The notes: generated from the letters alone by a model not told the origin. 42,764 nt of DNA from CAYPEK01 sp964409645 (GCA_964409645.1 CAYPEK010000028.1:1-42764), one strand, 5' to 3'. Numbered from the stretch's first letter, positions 32,680 through 41,805 are shown. Numbers and translations are program-made.

Positions 32680-32720
32680 AATTGTGTCGAATTTTCAACA
32701 ATTGTGTCCGATTTGACACA
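32680..32720. repeat. Operator-like repeats upstream of murC
   Basis: AATTGTGTC occurs at 32680-32688 and again at 32700-32708, a direct repeat 20 bp apart (about two helical turns). The second copy begins a perfect inverted repeat, TGTGTC-N6-GACACA (32704-32709 and 32715-32720). This spacing and symmetry suit a dimeric DNA-binding protein. No known regulator motif is assigned. Confidence 0.55.
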
Positions 32721-32996
32721 GATTTGTGAAAAAAACGCATATTTTGATACTTTTTCGAGCTTTAAAGACATTTGACTTGCCATTTCTGACTAAGTGCCCA
32801 TCATTTAGTTGTTATTTTTAGGCGCAACACAACATATTGTTAAAAATATCTCAGAGTTATTCGATTAAAGAGATTTTCTCAAAATCACAAAGAAATAAAG
32901 TATCACTGTAAAATTTGGAAGAAAAATATTTTAAATAAAGGCTTATTTAGATATTTAAAATCCCGCATTCATGGTAATTGGTTCTGGAAAGAATGG

Positions 32997-33013
32997 TTGG
33001 CACGCATTTTGTG
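32997..33013 (+). promoter_or_regulatory. Possible sigma-54 promoter upstream of murC
   Basis: TTGGCACG at 32997-33004 and TTGTG at 33009-33013 give GG-N10-GT, against the sigma-54 consensus TGGCACG-N4-TTGC(A/T). Only the C of the -12 GC pair is lost. A start would fall about 25 nt before the murC ATG. A vegetative promoter could exist as well. Confidence 0.4.
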
Positions 33014-33049
33014 TTTAAATAAGACGAACAACTTTTGTGAGGCAATGAA

Positions 33050-34426
33050 ATGGAATATAAAAGTTTTCACTTCGTAGGAATCGGCGGGATAGGGATGAGC
33101 GCTCTCGCACAGATTCTTCTTGAAAAGGGATATGATGTATCGGGGTCGGACGTTTCGAGGTCAAGTCAGGTCATCAGGCTCGAAGAGTTGGGGGCGAAAA
33201 TAAAGGTTGGGCATGCGGCGCAGAATCTGAACGGGCAGGATGTAGCAATCGTTTCTTCAGCAATATCAATAAATAATCCGGAAGTAAAGGCAGCGATAAG
33301 AAGAGGAGTTCCGATTCTCCACAGGTCTGAAATGCTTGCATTGCTTATGAAACAGGGCAAGGGCATAGCAGTTTCAGGAACACACGGCAAAACGACAACG
33401 ACATCGATGATAGCCTTGTTGCTGGAGAGAGCCGGGATGGACCCGACAGTCATAATTGGCGGCATCCTCGAACAGTTCAAGAGCAATGCGAAACTTGGAA
33501 AAGGCGAATATGTGGTTGCCGAAGCGGACGAAAGCGACGGCTCTCTTGTCCGGTTGTCCCCGAACATCGCGATTGTTACGAACATCGAAGCCGATCACAT
33601 GGATTACTACTCGGATATCACACAGATAAAGAACACATTCGCGAAGTTCCTCAGTAAGCTTCCTGAAGACGGCCTCGCGATTATGTGCACCGACGATCAG
33701 AACGTGAAAAGGGTTTCCGAAGTGTATCACGGAAAGAAACTGACGTATGGACTGAATAACGGCGCATATCTGAAAGCGGTGCAGATAGATTATTCGGGAA
33801 TGGGCTCGAATTTCGTTGTAATCAACAGAGGGCTCGAACTCGGAAGATACAGATTGAATGTTCCCGGCACGCACAACATTTATAACGCGCTCGCAGCGAT
33901 CGGCCTCGGCCTCGAACTCGGAATCGATCAGGATGTAATTCAGGATACGCTTCTCGAGTTCAAAGGCGCAAAGAGGAGATTCCAGACGATATCAAACCAC
34001 GGCGGAATGGTGGTTGTGGATGATTACGCGCACCATCCGACGGAGATCATGGCCACGCTAAGCGCGGCGAGAAAGATGCACCGCGGTGGGCGCATAATTG
34101 CTGTTTTTCAACCGCACAGGTTCTCCCGCACGCAGTATTTCTACGATCTCTACGGCAGATCGTTCTTCAATTCCGATCACGTAATCGTGACGGACGTGTA
34201 TGCGGCCGGCGAGAAGCCGATTCCCGAAATTAACGGCAAGCTGATAGCTTCCACTCTGAAAAAATACGGACACGAGCATGTAACCTACATTCCGGAAGTA
34301 AAAGAGATCCCGGAATTCCTTATGAATTTCGCAACGAGCGATGATTTCGTTATCACGCTCGGAGCGGGCGACGTATGGAAAGTCGCTTACGAACTGTCTG
34401 ACAAGCTTCACACAAAATCGGCATAG
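33050..34426 (+). CDS. murC: UDP-N-acetylmuramate--L-alanine ligase
   Basis: MurC joins L-alanine to UDP-MurNAc, the first peptide step of peptidoglycan synthesis, in the cytoplasm. The N-terminal UDP-binding motif is FHFVGIGGIGMSALA, the ATP P-loop is SGTHGKTTTTSM with K114, and EADESDGSL near 155-163 is a Mur-ligase metal/phosphate motif. VVDDYAHHPTEI and IIAVFQPHRFSRTQ are the C-terminal Mur signatures (DDYAHHPTE is MurC-specific). The length of 458 is standard. GAGG precedes the ATG at 33050. Other mur genes do not follow, which is unusual for an operon-bound gene. A clear terminator lies 40 bp after its stop, so it is a single-gene transcript. Confidence 0.97.
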   Translation: MEYKSFHFVGIGGIGMSALAQILLEKGYDVSGSDVSRSSQVIRLEELGAKIKVGHAAQNLNGQDVAIVSSAISINNPEVKAAIRRGVPILHRSEMLALLMKQGKGIAVSGTHGKTTTTSMIALLLERAGMDPTVIIGGILEQFKSNAKLGKGEYVVAEADESDGSLVRLSPNIAIVTNIEADHMDYYSDITQIKNTFAKFLSKLPEDGLAIMCTDDQNVKRVSEVYHGKKLTYGLNNGAYLKAVQIDYSGMGSNFVVINRGLELGRYRLNVPGTHNIYNALAAIGLGLELGIDQDVIQDTLLEFKGAKRRFQTISNHGGMVVVDDYAHHPTEIMATLSAARKMHRGGRIIAVFQPHRFSRTQYFYDLYGRSFFNSDHVIVTDVYAAGEKPIPEINGKLIASTLKKYGHEHVTYIPEVKEIPEFLMNFATSDDFVITLGAGDVWKVAYELSDKLHTKSA

Positions 34427-34465
34427 ACAGGAGCCATTAAACTGGTTATCCTGACATCCCCTGTT

Positions 34466-34494
34466 AAGCCCGCCGCTAAAGGCGGGCTTTTTTT
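34466..34494 (+). terminator. Intrinsic terminator after murC
   Basis: AAGCCCGCC / GGCGGGCTT forms a perfect 9-bp stem with a 6-nt loop (GCTAAA), followed by a run of T residues (34488-34494). It is the clearest terminator in the window and separates murC from gatC. Confidence 0.93.
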
Positions 34495-34711
34495 GTATCT
34501 GGCTGTTTCGCTTTTTTCATAATCTGTGTTTTATGGCGCGGTCAATAATGTTATACTTTGAGTCTGTTTATGGCCGGAATAAAATGTTAGTAATTGAAAT
34601 TGTTTTAGATTAATATTTGAGAAGCCGCTGGTTTAAGGGTATGTGACACGCCGAGTTTCGTACCGATATCAGAAAAGATAAGCGCAGGACGAATTTGAAA
34701 GGAATGTAGAT

Positions 34712-35014
34712 ATGGCTTTAACGAGAAAAGAAGTTGCGGATGTGGCATTTTTGGCAAGGTTGGAGATGTCCGAAAAAGAATTGGATATGTTCACCGGCCA
34801 GTTGAGCCAGATTTTGGAGTATGCATCCATGCTTGATGAACTCGATATCGAAAATGTTGAGCCTACATCGCATGTAATTCCGATGAAAAATGTTTTCCGC
34901 GAGGATATTGAAAAGGAATCATATCCGATAGAGAAAGTGCTCGCGAACGCGCCGGAGCCGCACGGAAACTTCTTCAAGGTTCCGAGAGTAATCGACGAGG
35001 GAGAAGGTCACTAA
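34712..35014 (+). CDS. gatC: Glu-tRNA(Gln)/Asp-tRNA(Asn) amidotransferase subunit C
   Basis: This small (100-residue) GatC subunit stabilises GatAB in the amidotransferase. Family features are EVADVAFLARLEMSEKELDMF near residues 6-26, LSQILEYASMLDELD and the NVEPTSHVIPM block, and the chain ends with the usual RVPRVI-like tail (KVPRVIDEGEGH). AAAGGAAT lies before the ATG at 34712. The gap to gatA is 36 bp, so gatC leads the gatCAB operon. The gap upstream after murC's terminator (about 215 bp) holds no recognisable gene or clear promoter. Confidence 0.95.
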   Translation: MALTRKEVADVAFLARLEMSEKELDMFTGQLSQILEYASMLDELDIENVEPTSHVIPMKNVFREDIEKESYPIEKVLANAPEPHGNFFKVPRVIDEGEGH

Positions 35015-35050
35015 AACATTCGAAACGCAGAGCGTTCGGATTTATTCAAG

Positions 35051-36496
35051 GTGAAAAAAGTGGAACTGTTCAGAAAAACCGCACACGAGTTGTTAAGCCT
35101 CTTAAGGGCCGGTGAGATAGACCCGGAAGATATTGTTTCATCGGTGTTAGGGCAGATTAAGAAGCAGGAAGGAAATGTAAAAGCGTTCCTGACATTGTTG
35201 GAAGAACAGGCGTATGAAAAAGCACGCGAACTGAAAAATGCGGACCGGAATCTCCCGTTGTACGGGATACCTGTCGCCATAAAAGATAATATGTGCACGG
35301 AGGGCATTCAGACATCCTGCGGTTCGAAGATATTGATACCGTACAAACCTCCGTATGATGCGACGATTGTCAGGAAGATCAAAGAAGCCGGCGCCATCAT
35401 CATAGGCAAAACGAATATGGATGAATTCGCGATGGGGTCGTCGTGCGAGCACTCCGGATTTTTCCCGACTCATAACCCGTGGGACCTCGAACGCGTGCCG
35501 GGCGGTTCGAGTGGCGGTTCCGCCGCGGCGGTAGCCGCCGGCGAATGCATTATGTCAACAGGCTCCGATACGGGCGGTTCCATCCGGCAGCCGGCTTCGT
35601 TTTCGGGAGTTGTAGGCCTTAAGCCGACGTACGGGCTGGTGTCGCGATTCGGCCTCGTTGCATTTGCATCGTCATTGGACCAGATAGGGCCTTTTACAAA
35701 AGATGTAACAGACAGCACTCTGTTCTTGAATACTCTGGCCGGGTACGATCCGGCCGACTCCACTTCGATTAATCATCTCAAAACTGATTACGCTAAGTCG
35801 CTCGAAGGCGGCGTGAAGGGGATGAAGATAGGCGTTATTAAAGACCTGTTGGGCGATGGTATCGAAGATGGAGTGAAGGCAAAAATCGAGAGTGCCATAG
35901 ATGTTTACAAAAAGCTCGGAGCGGAAATCAAGTATGTTGAATTCCCGCTGATAAAATACGCGCTCCCTGTTTACTATTTGCTGGCGCCCGCCGAGGCTAG
36001 CTCGAATCTTGCGAGATACGATGGCGTCCAATACGGGCTCAGAGTGAAAGCCGGGGACATCATCAGTATGTACTGCAAGACCCGGAGCGAAGGTTTCGGC
36101 GATGAGGTGAAGAGAAGGATAATGCTCGGCACGTATGCGCTGAGCGCAGGTTATTACGACGCATATTATCTAAGGGCGTTGAAAGTCCGGACGATGATAG
36201 TCCGCGAGTTCGAGCGGCTGTTCAAGGAATGTGATGTGCTTCTTTCGCCGACGGCTCCCACGACGGCGTTCAAAATCGGGGAGAAGACAGACGATCCTCT
36301 GGGAATGTACCTGTCCGATATATGCACAATTCCTGTGAATCTGGCTGGTTTGCCGGGCATTTCGATACCGTGCGGCCTTAGTGAAGGCCTTCCGGTCGGA
36401 ATGCAGCTTATCGGGAGAACACTGGGAGAGGAAAGCATTTTCCGGGCGGCTTATGCGTACGAGCTGCATTCAGAGCCGATTAAGTGCATGTTGTGA
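35051..36496 (+). CDS. gatA: Glu-tRNA(Gln) amidotransferase subunit A
   Basis: GatA is the glutaminase of the GatCAB complex, which makes Gln-tRNA(Gln) (or Asn-tRNA(Asn)) from mischarged Glu/Asp-tRNA. The amidase triad is visible: K78 in VAIKDN, S153 in PGGSSGGSAAAVAAG and S177 in SDTGGSIRQPA. The length is 481, close to the usual 480-490. The GTG at 35051 overlaps a possible ribosome-binding site (AAGGTG, 35048-35053). The GTG at 35060, 6 nt further, may be the true start, which would shift the numbering by 3. The gene fits between gatC and gatB with tight spacing. Confidence 0.97.
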   Translation: MKKVELFRKTAHELLSLLRAGEIDPEDIVSSVLGQIKKQEGNVKAFLTLLEEQAYEKARELKNADRNLPLYGIPVAIKDNMCTEGIQTSCGSKILIPYKPPYDATIVRKIKEAGAIIIGKTNMDEFAMGSSCEHSGFFPTHNPWDLERVPGGSSGGSAAAVAAGECIMSTGSDTGGSIRQPASFSGVVGLKPTYGLVSRFGLVAFASSLDQIGPFTKDVTDSTLFLNTLAGYDPADSTSINHLKTDYAKSLEGGVKGMKIGVIKDLLGDGIEDGVKAKIESAIDVYKKLGAEIKYVEFPLIKYALPVYYLLAPAEASSNLARYDGVQYGLRVKAGDIISMYCKTRSEGFGDEVKRRIMLGTYALSAGYYDAYYLRALKVRTMIVREFERLFKECDVLLSPTAPTTAFKIGEKTDDPLGMYLSDICTIPVNLAGLPGISIPCGLSEGLPVGMQLIGRTLGEESIFRAAYAYELHSEPIKCML

Positions 36497-36530
36497 ATCA
36501 ATAATAAATGAAACATCGAGGGTAATGAAA

Positions 36531-37961
36531 ATGGATTTCGAGGCGGTCATCGGGCTCGAAGTACACGCCCAGTTGAATACTAACTCAAAATTGTTTTGCT
36601 CATGCGGGACAGGTTTCGCGGCGGAGCCGAATCATCACGTATGTCCGGTCTGCCTCGGTTTTCCCGGTGTGCTCCCGGTCATTAATAAAAAGGCGATCGA
36701 ATATGTCATAAAGACTTGCCTCGCGCTTCATTGCGAAGTGCCGGCACTGAGCCGGTTCGCGAGAAAGAATTATTACTATCCCGATCTGCCGAAAGCGTAT
36801 CAGATATCCCAGTATGAGCTTCCGCTCGGAGTGAACGGTTATCTCGAAATACAGGTCGGCGGCAAGTGGAAGAAGATTCGGATACACCGCATCCATCTTG
36901 AAGAAGACGCCGGGAAACTCGTGCACGAAGAAGGCGGCGACGGCACATTCGTGGATTACAACCGAGGCGGGATTCCATTGATGGAGATAGTCAGCGAGGC
37001 GGATGTTAAGTCGTCCGAAGAGGCGGTTGCATACCTCACGCGGCTTCACACGATTCTTCAGTACATCGGGGTGTGTGAAGGCAACATGGAAAAGGGCGAG
37101 ATGCGGTGCGAGCCCAACGTGTCGGTAATGCCGGTAGGCTCGACCGAATGGGGAACGAAAACCGAGATAAAGAATCTGAATTCGTTCAAGGCAGTACACC
37201 GCGGGATAGATTTCGAGATATCGAGGCAGATAGACCTTATTGAGAACGACGGGAAAGTGGTTCAGGAAACTCGGCGCTGGGATGATGCGACGCAGACGAC
37301 GCAGTCCATGCGCTCGAAAGAGAAGGCGCACGACTACAGATATTTCCCCGATCCGGATCTGGTTCCGGTGGAAATCACCGGAGAAATGGTCGATAGTCTG
37401 AAATCGGAACTTCCGGAGCTGCCGACCGATAGAATGGGGCGCTTCATCGAGCAGTATGGACTTCCGGAATATGATGCGGACGTCCTGACAGCGACGAAGC
37501 CGCTTGCCGACTATTATGAAAGCGTTGTGGCGGCGATCCCGGATGCAAAACTTGTGTCTAACTGGATAATGACCGAGTTGCTGGGAAGCCTCAACGAACG
37601 CGGAATATCGATAAAAGAATGTCCGATCGCCCCGGAGAAGTTCGGGCAGCTTCTTGATCTATTGAAATCCGACACGATTAATGCCCGAAGTGCGAAAGAA
37701 GTGTTCAAGGAGATGTTCGAAACTGGCAAATCGCCGAGTGACATCATAAAGGAAAAAGACCTCGTGCAGGTCAGCGACGAAGGCGAACTGCTGTCTATCA
37801 TAGAAAAAGTGATTGCCGACAATCCGGGTCCGGTGCAGGATTTCAAAAACGGAAAAGAAAAGGCATTCGGTTTTCTTGTCGGGCAGGTGATGAGACTGTC
37901 CAAGGGCAAAGCCAACCCGGGTGTTGTTAATAAGCTGCTCAAGGAAAAGCTTGGGAATTAA
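36531..37961 (+). CDS. gatB: Glu-tRNA(Gln) amidotransferase subunit B
   Basis: GatB is the kinase/tRNA-binding subunit. It activates the glutamyl-tRNA and receives ammonia from GatA. The N terminus reads DFEAVIGLEVHAQLNTNSK, followed by the zinc cysteines C23-x-C25 (LFCSC) and C38-x2-C41 (VCPVC). The core has YYPDLPKAYQISQY, EEDAGKLVHE and KNLNSFKAV, all GatB signatures, and the helical and YqeY tail domain closes the chain. The length is 476, normal. GAGGG, 8 nt before the ATG at 36531, decides the start; a longer reading frame from 36381 overlaps gatA and is discarded. It ends the gatCAB operon. Confidence 0.97.
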   Translation: MDFEAVIGLEVHAQLNTNSKLFCSCGTGFAAEPNHHVCPVCLGFPGVLPVINKKAIEYVIKTCLALHCEVPALSRFARKNYYYPDLPKAYQISQYELPLGVNGYLEIQVGGKWKKIRIHRIHLEEDAGKLVHEEGGDGTFVDYNRGGIPLMEIVSEADVKSSEEAVAYLTRLHTILQYIGVCEGNMEKGEMRCEPNVSVMPVGSTEWGTKTEIKNLNSFKAVHRGIDFEISRQIDLIENDGKVVQETRRWDDATQTTQSMRSKEKAHDYRYFPDPDLVPVEITGEMVDSLKSELPELPTDRMGRFIEQYGLPEYDADVLTATKPLADYYESVVAAIPDAKLVSNWIMTELLGSLNERGISIKECPIAPEKFGQLLDLLKSDTINARSAKEVFKEMFETGKSPSDIIKEKDLVQVSDEGELLSIIEKVIADNPGPVQDFKNGKEKAFGFLVGQVMRLSKGKANPGVVNKLLKEKLGN

Positions 37962-38062
37962 CCGAATCGGAAATTAATCGTCATTGTATATAAATCTGAA
38001 GATGCTAATATATCTTATTGAAACGATGTGTTTTGGAACTATTAGTTAACCAGAGGCTTTAG

Positions 38063-39121
38063 ATGAAACCGGAAGCAAACACGAAAAAGTATGAACCATA
38101 CAGGATAGTTATGTTTGTTGCGGCGCTGGCTGGAGTAGTGGCGCTGGCGATAAAGATGAAAGAAGTTTTTGCATCTCTGACAATAGCTGTGTTTTTCTTT
38201 TATCTGCTCGATCCGATAGCCTGTTTTTTGACGGGGAAACGAATCGGGAAAAAGGTAGTGATATCAAGATTTACGGCGTCATCGTTGGCGCTTCTGATAG
38301 GTGTTTTGATTATAAGTGTGTTGTTGATCCTGTTGATACCGGCTATCTACGAACAAGTGGAAAGGTTTGGTGAAAACATACCTGTTTATACACAAAAGGC
38401 GGAAGAAGCATTCACGGCGATCCAGCAAAAATATCACAGGATGCAGCTTCCCCCCAGCGTTCAGGAAAGTGTGACGAAAAGTGTCGATAGAATGGTTTCG
38501 GGCTCGTCGAATTTTGTAAAAGGCGCAATGACCGGTATGGGGCACTTTTTTTCACAGATAATCCTGATCTTTATGATTCCGTTTTTAACATATTACATGC
38601 TCGTCGAAAAATATGATATGAAAAAAACCATCATATCTTTTTTCCCGAAAAGGTATCAGCAGGAAATAGGGCAGGTTGTCGGCGAATCGAGCAGGACGCT
38701 CAGAGGTTACATATACGCCCAGATGTTTTTGAGCATATTTATGACCATTTTCATGGCGATCGGGTTAGCGATACTTGGCGTGAAAGCGCCTTTATTGCTC
38801 GGCTTGATTACGGGTATAAGTGTAATGATACCTGTAGTCGGAGTGATTTTTGCTTCGATTCCAGCCGCGTTCGTTGCTCTCTCGACATCAACGGAGTTGG
38901 CAATTTGGGTGATTATCATTTTTACAATAATACAACTGTTGAAATCGAAATTTGTGATGCCGCTGTTTTTTTCGAAGTACGTGGATTTGAGTCCGTTAGC
39001 GATTTTGCTGGCTCTGGTTGTCGGAGAGAAAACGGGCGGCGTGCTGGGTATGTTTCTTGCCACGCCGGTTGCTGCGATGCTTAAGGTGATATACAAGCAT
39101 TTAAGGACAAGATACGAATAA
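38063..39121 (+). CDS. AI-2E/PerM family permease
   Basis: The 352-residue protein has the AI-2E transporter (DUF20/PerM) architecture. There are eight or so membrane helices, with a large hydrophilic helical domain after the second pair (residues about 95-165). MIPFLTYYMLVEKYDMKK (168-185), FPKRYQQEIGQVVGESSRTL and LPLAILLALVVGEKTGGVLG-type motifs are family typical (the window has LSPLAILLALVVGEKTGG). The family includes exporters of AI-2 and sodium/proton antiporters; the substrate cannot be told. It is in the same direction as gatB but 100 bp away, so it is probably a separate unit. Confidence 0.9.
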   Translation: MKPEANTKKYEPYRIVMFVAALAGVVALAIKMKEVFASLTIAVFFFYLLDPIACFLTGKRIGKKVVISRFTASSLALLIGVLIISVLLILLIPAIYEQVERFGENIPVYTQKAEEAFTAIQQKYHRMQLPPSVQESVTKSVDRMVSGSSNFVKGAMTGMGHFFSQIILIFMIPFLTYYMLVEKYDMKKTIISFFPKRYQQEIGQVVGESSRTLRGYIYAQMFLSIFMTIFMAIGLAILGVKAPLLLGLITGISVMIPVVGVIFASIPAAFVALSTSTELAIWVIIIFTIIQLLKSKFVMPLFFSKYVDLSPLAILLALVVGEKTGGVLGMFLATPVAAMLKVIYKHLRTRYE

Positions 39122-39272
39122 ACGGGCAGTGCGGAATATTCGTAAGACATGTTTTTGTGTTTCATTCATTATATTCATTTCCTGATTTCCTTGACTTGAT
39201 ACTATCATCATAATAAAATCACCTATTTGGAGCGGAACGGTATAGCAGTTCTGCGCTTTGGGGAGACTTGAA

Positions 39273-40817
39273 ATGAGTGTGAATTTCAGCGAAGGCGATT
39301 TTGTATGGCATAAAAAAATGGGTGTGGGTCGTATCGGGTTAAGTACTGAAAGCGAGATATTGGTTGAGTTTGACGGAGGGAAAGAGGAGATATATGAGTT
39401 AGGGCAGAAGAAGAAACTTCCGTTCTATGCTCTTAGCGCTGACGGTTTCATGTTGAGGAAAAGAGACGATAAGGAAGCTTTTTCGAAACAGATAAAAGAT
39501 ACTCCGATAGAAGCGATCAATGCATTCCTGAATGACAGTGTTAACGAAATAACTCCTGAAGAAATAAAGAATGTTGCGGTTCCCGATTTGGTTCCGGCCG
39601 AAGAATGGAACGCATGGGTTAAGTCGTTGATTCAGGCGGTGAAGAACGACGCGAGATTCGAAGTTGAAAAGAACGATAAGATTGTATTCAAAGGCGACGT
39701 CGGAGATATCGCCGGAGATATATTGGCACGGTTCAAGCAAGCCCTTTCGATAAAGGAAAAGCAGCGTATCGTCAAGGAAATGCTGCAATTGGAACAGAAA
39801 GGGGTTCCGGTTGAGGATATGAGGGAAGCAGCGATCTCATTCTTTACCGGAACCACGATGAGCAAGACCAATAAAATGGGCGCCCGACTTGAGGCGCTTA
39901 TTTTTTTGAAGGAGCTTGATCCGTATCAGTTCGAGATGTTGAAGGATCAGCTTTACGGTGAAATCAGAGACCTGACGGACGAGAGCGCGGCGGAAGCTGT
40001 TTCTGAAGTTCAGGATGCAAATATCAGAAAAGAACTGCTCGACATCATCAAGGATATCCGGCCGACAGATTTCATCGATATTACGTCGATGCTGACAAAG
40101 CGCTTCAAGAAGCTCCAGAGAGATTGGACGCTCGACACGCTCCTCGGTTATGAAGACAAGACTTATATAAAGACGATGATTGAAAACACGATGGCTGACA
40201 TCGCTACAAACAAACAACCTTTCGTGTGGATGTTCAAGAAGCTGCTCGACAACAGGGAAGCGCTTGAGTCGGTCGGCCCCGGCGCCGCGGAAGTTATTCG
40301 CTCGATGTTCAAGATACTGAACAACATGCACATGACGTCCGTGTTCTCGAAACGGTCGGAAGAGATCAGCATTACAAAAGAAGAAGACGAACTTGTTAAG
40401 TTATTGCGCGACAACAAGAAGATGTTCTTATTCCTTTCGAAACAGACGAAAATGATTACGGAGATTTTCGTATCACAATATTTCGAGTGTACGGCGCTTG
40501 AGATCGAAAAACGGGAAGAATTCGTAAAGAAAGCGATGGAAAAATTCCCGGGTATTCAGATAATCGAAGACAGACACCGCGAGGAAGAAGAAGCTATTCA
40601 ACTGACGAGAGAAACGTACGAACAATTTAAGCAGGAATATAAAGAAATTATAGAAAATAAACTTATCGAGGCGACGAACGACGTCAAGACCGCTCGTGAA
40701 TGGGGCGACGTATCAGATAACGCTGAGTTAAGAGTTGCTCAGGAACGCCAGAGAGCGCTTATGAGCAGGAAAACCGAACTCGAACGGATATTCGAGTCGT
40801 GCACGGTAATGCAATAG
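39273..40817 (+). CDS. Long Gre-like protein: N-terminal SH3-like domain, helical middle, C-terminal Gre coiled coil
   Basis: The protein is 514 residues. Residues 5-50 (SEGDFVWHKKMGVGRIG, then ILVEFDGGKEEIYEL) form a small beta-barrel like the Tudor/CarD-type domain of RNA-polymerase-binding factors. Residues 70-430 are helical with no clear family. Residues 443-512 closely follow the GreA N-terminal antiparallel coiled coil, with the acidic tip AREWGDVSDNAELRVAQERQ (475-494); GreA has GDLSENAEY. D479 matches the essential tip Asp, and D482 replaces the Glu. The chain stops right after the second helix (CTVM corresponds to GreA's -x-V-I-), so no FKBP-like Gre C-terminal domain exists here. 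GGGGAG, 7 nt before the ATG at 39273, sets the start. The likely role is binding RNA polymerase's secondary channel. Confidence 0.75.
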   Translation: MSVNFSEGDFVWHKKMGVGRIGLSTESEILVEFDGGKEEIYELGQKKKLPFYALSADGFMLRKRDDKEAFSKQIKDTPIEAINAFLNDSVNEITPEEIKNVAVPDLVPAEEWNAWVKSLIQAVKNDARFEVEKNDKIVFKGDVGDIAGDILARFKQALSIKEKQRIVKEMLQLEQKGVPVEDMREAAISFFTGTTMSKTNKMGARLEALIFLKELDPYQFEMLKDQLYGEIRDLTDESAAEAVSEVQDANIRKELLDIIKDIRPTDFIDITSMLTKRFKKLQRDWTLDTLLGYEDKTYIKTMIENTMADIATNKQPFVWMFKKLLDNREALESVGPGAAEVIRSMFKILNNMHMTSVFSKRSEEISITKEEDELVKLLRDNKKMFLFLSKQTKMITEIFVSQYFECTALEIEKREEFVKKAMEKFPGIQIIEDRHREEEEAIQLTRETYEQFKQEYKEIIENKLIEATNDVKTAREWGDVSDNAELRVAQERQRALMSRKTELERIFESCTVMQ

Positions 40818-40852
40818 TTGAGTATATTGCGGCTTTAATCAAAACGTATAAA

Positions 40853-40880
40853 TTGATTTTATTGCTTCAAATAGTACAAT
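40853..40880 (+). promoter_or_regulatory. Putative promoter for the CDF transporter gene
   Basis: TTGATT (40853-40858), a 16-bp spacer and TACAAT (40875-40880) match sigma-70 elements, and the ATG follows 18 bp later. The gap after the Gre-like gene is too short for more than this promoter. Confidence 0.45.
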
Positions 40881-40898
40881 TCATTCGAGTGATTTGTT

Positions 40899-41804
40899 AT
40901 GGCTGATTTCTTATATAAATCTCCTCGAACGGCGGCGTTGATTTCTGTTATATCAAATACGTTGCTGGTAGTATCTAAAATCACCGCGGGTATTTTAAGC
41001 GGAAGCGTTTCGATTTTATCCGAAGGCATCCATAGCGGGTTGGACCTAGTTGCGGCGATAATTGCGTTTTTCAGTGTTTCCCTCTCGTCGCAACCGGACG
41101 ATGCAGAACATCCTTACGGCCACGGAAAGATTGAGAACGTCAGCGGAACTGTCGAGGCGATTCTGATTATCATTGCCGGCGCGCTGATAATCAAGGAAGC
41201 CGTGCATAAGCTCCAACGGGGCGGCGAGGTTAGCCACGTAAATATTGGCCTAGTCATAATGCTGTTCTCGGTTGTAATGAACATTATAGTTTCGAGAATA
41301 CTTTTCAAATCAGCAAAAAAACACGAATCGCAAGCGCTCGAAGCGGATGCGCATCATTTATCAACGGATGTGTTGACATCTCTTGGCGTTTTTCTTGGGT
41401 TGTTGCTGGTAAAACTAACGCATTATCAATGGCTTGACCCAATAGTTGCTTTAGGAGTGGCCGCCCTGATTATATGGATCGGCGGCAAAGTGATGCTTAA
41501 GTCTTTTGTCGATTTGATCGACCACAAGCTGCCCGAAGAAGAAGAGGTCAAGATACGAAGTTTGATAGACGAACATGCCGATAAATTTATCGAATATCAT
41601 AAGATGAGAACGCGCAGGTCGGGCGCGGTGCGGTACATCGACATTCATCTCGTTGTATCCGGCGATCAGACGGTCGATGAGGCGCACTCACTATGCGATC
41701 ATCTTGAAGAGGATATTTCGGAACTGTATCATAACGCGAAGATATTTATTCATCTTGAGCCTGCGAAAGTATCGCTTGACGAAGCGCAGCACAAAAAGGC
41801 TTGA
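40899..41804 (+). CDS. Cation diffusion facilitator (Zn2+-type) transporter
   Basis: This CDF exporter has 301 residues and six membrane helices in about residues 12-215, followed by a cytoplasmic C-terminal domain rich in His/Asp (YHKMRTRRSG, DIHLVVSGD, EAHSLCDHLEED). Site A residues follow E. coli FieF numbering: H45 and D49 in SEGIHSGLDLV, H153 and D157 in AHHLSTDV. The H-D-H-D set, instead of FieF's D-D-H-D, is typical of zinc-preferring CDF proteins. YGHGKIEN after TM2 is a family motif. It pumps metal out of the cytoplasm using the proton gradient. It converges with the glycosidase-like gene, with one base between the stop codons. Confidence 0.92.
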   Translation: MADFLYKSPRTAALISVISNTLLVVSKITAGILSGSVSILSEGIHSGLDLVAAIIAFFSVSLSSQPDDAEHPYGHGKIENVSGTVEAILIIIAGALIIKEAVHKLQRGGEVSHVNIGLVIMLFSVVMNIIVSRILFKSAKKHESQALEADAHHLSTDVLTSLGVFLGLLLVKLTHYQWLDPIVALGVAALIIWIGGKVMLKSFVDLIDHKLPEEEEVKIRSLIDEHADKFIEYHKMRTRRSGAVRYIDIHLVVSGDQTVDEAHSLCDHLEEDISELYHNAKIFIHLEPAKVSLDEAQHKKA

Positions 41805-41805
41805 T

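Larger units (their letters stand above)
32579..33049. other. AT-rich non-coding region (471 bp)
   Basis: No gene-sized reading frame is seen on either strand. The stretch holds direct repeats and a palindrome (32680-32720) and a sigma-54-like promoter (32997-33013), described separately. The rest is AT-rich with no tRNA, riboswitch or terminator hairpin that I can recognise. Confidence 0.7.

Noticed and set aside
32831..32841. AACATATTGTT as an NrdR box
   Set aside because: Only the core palindrome fits; the conserved outer bases of the NrdR box are missing, and the neighbouring gene is murC, not a reductase.
34500..34711. Leader with riboswitch or T-box before gatC
   Set aside because: No anti-terminator pair, T-box bulge or conserved riboswitch core was found.
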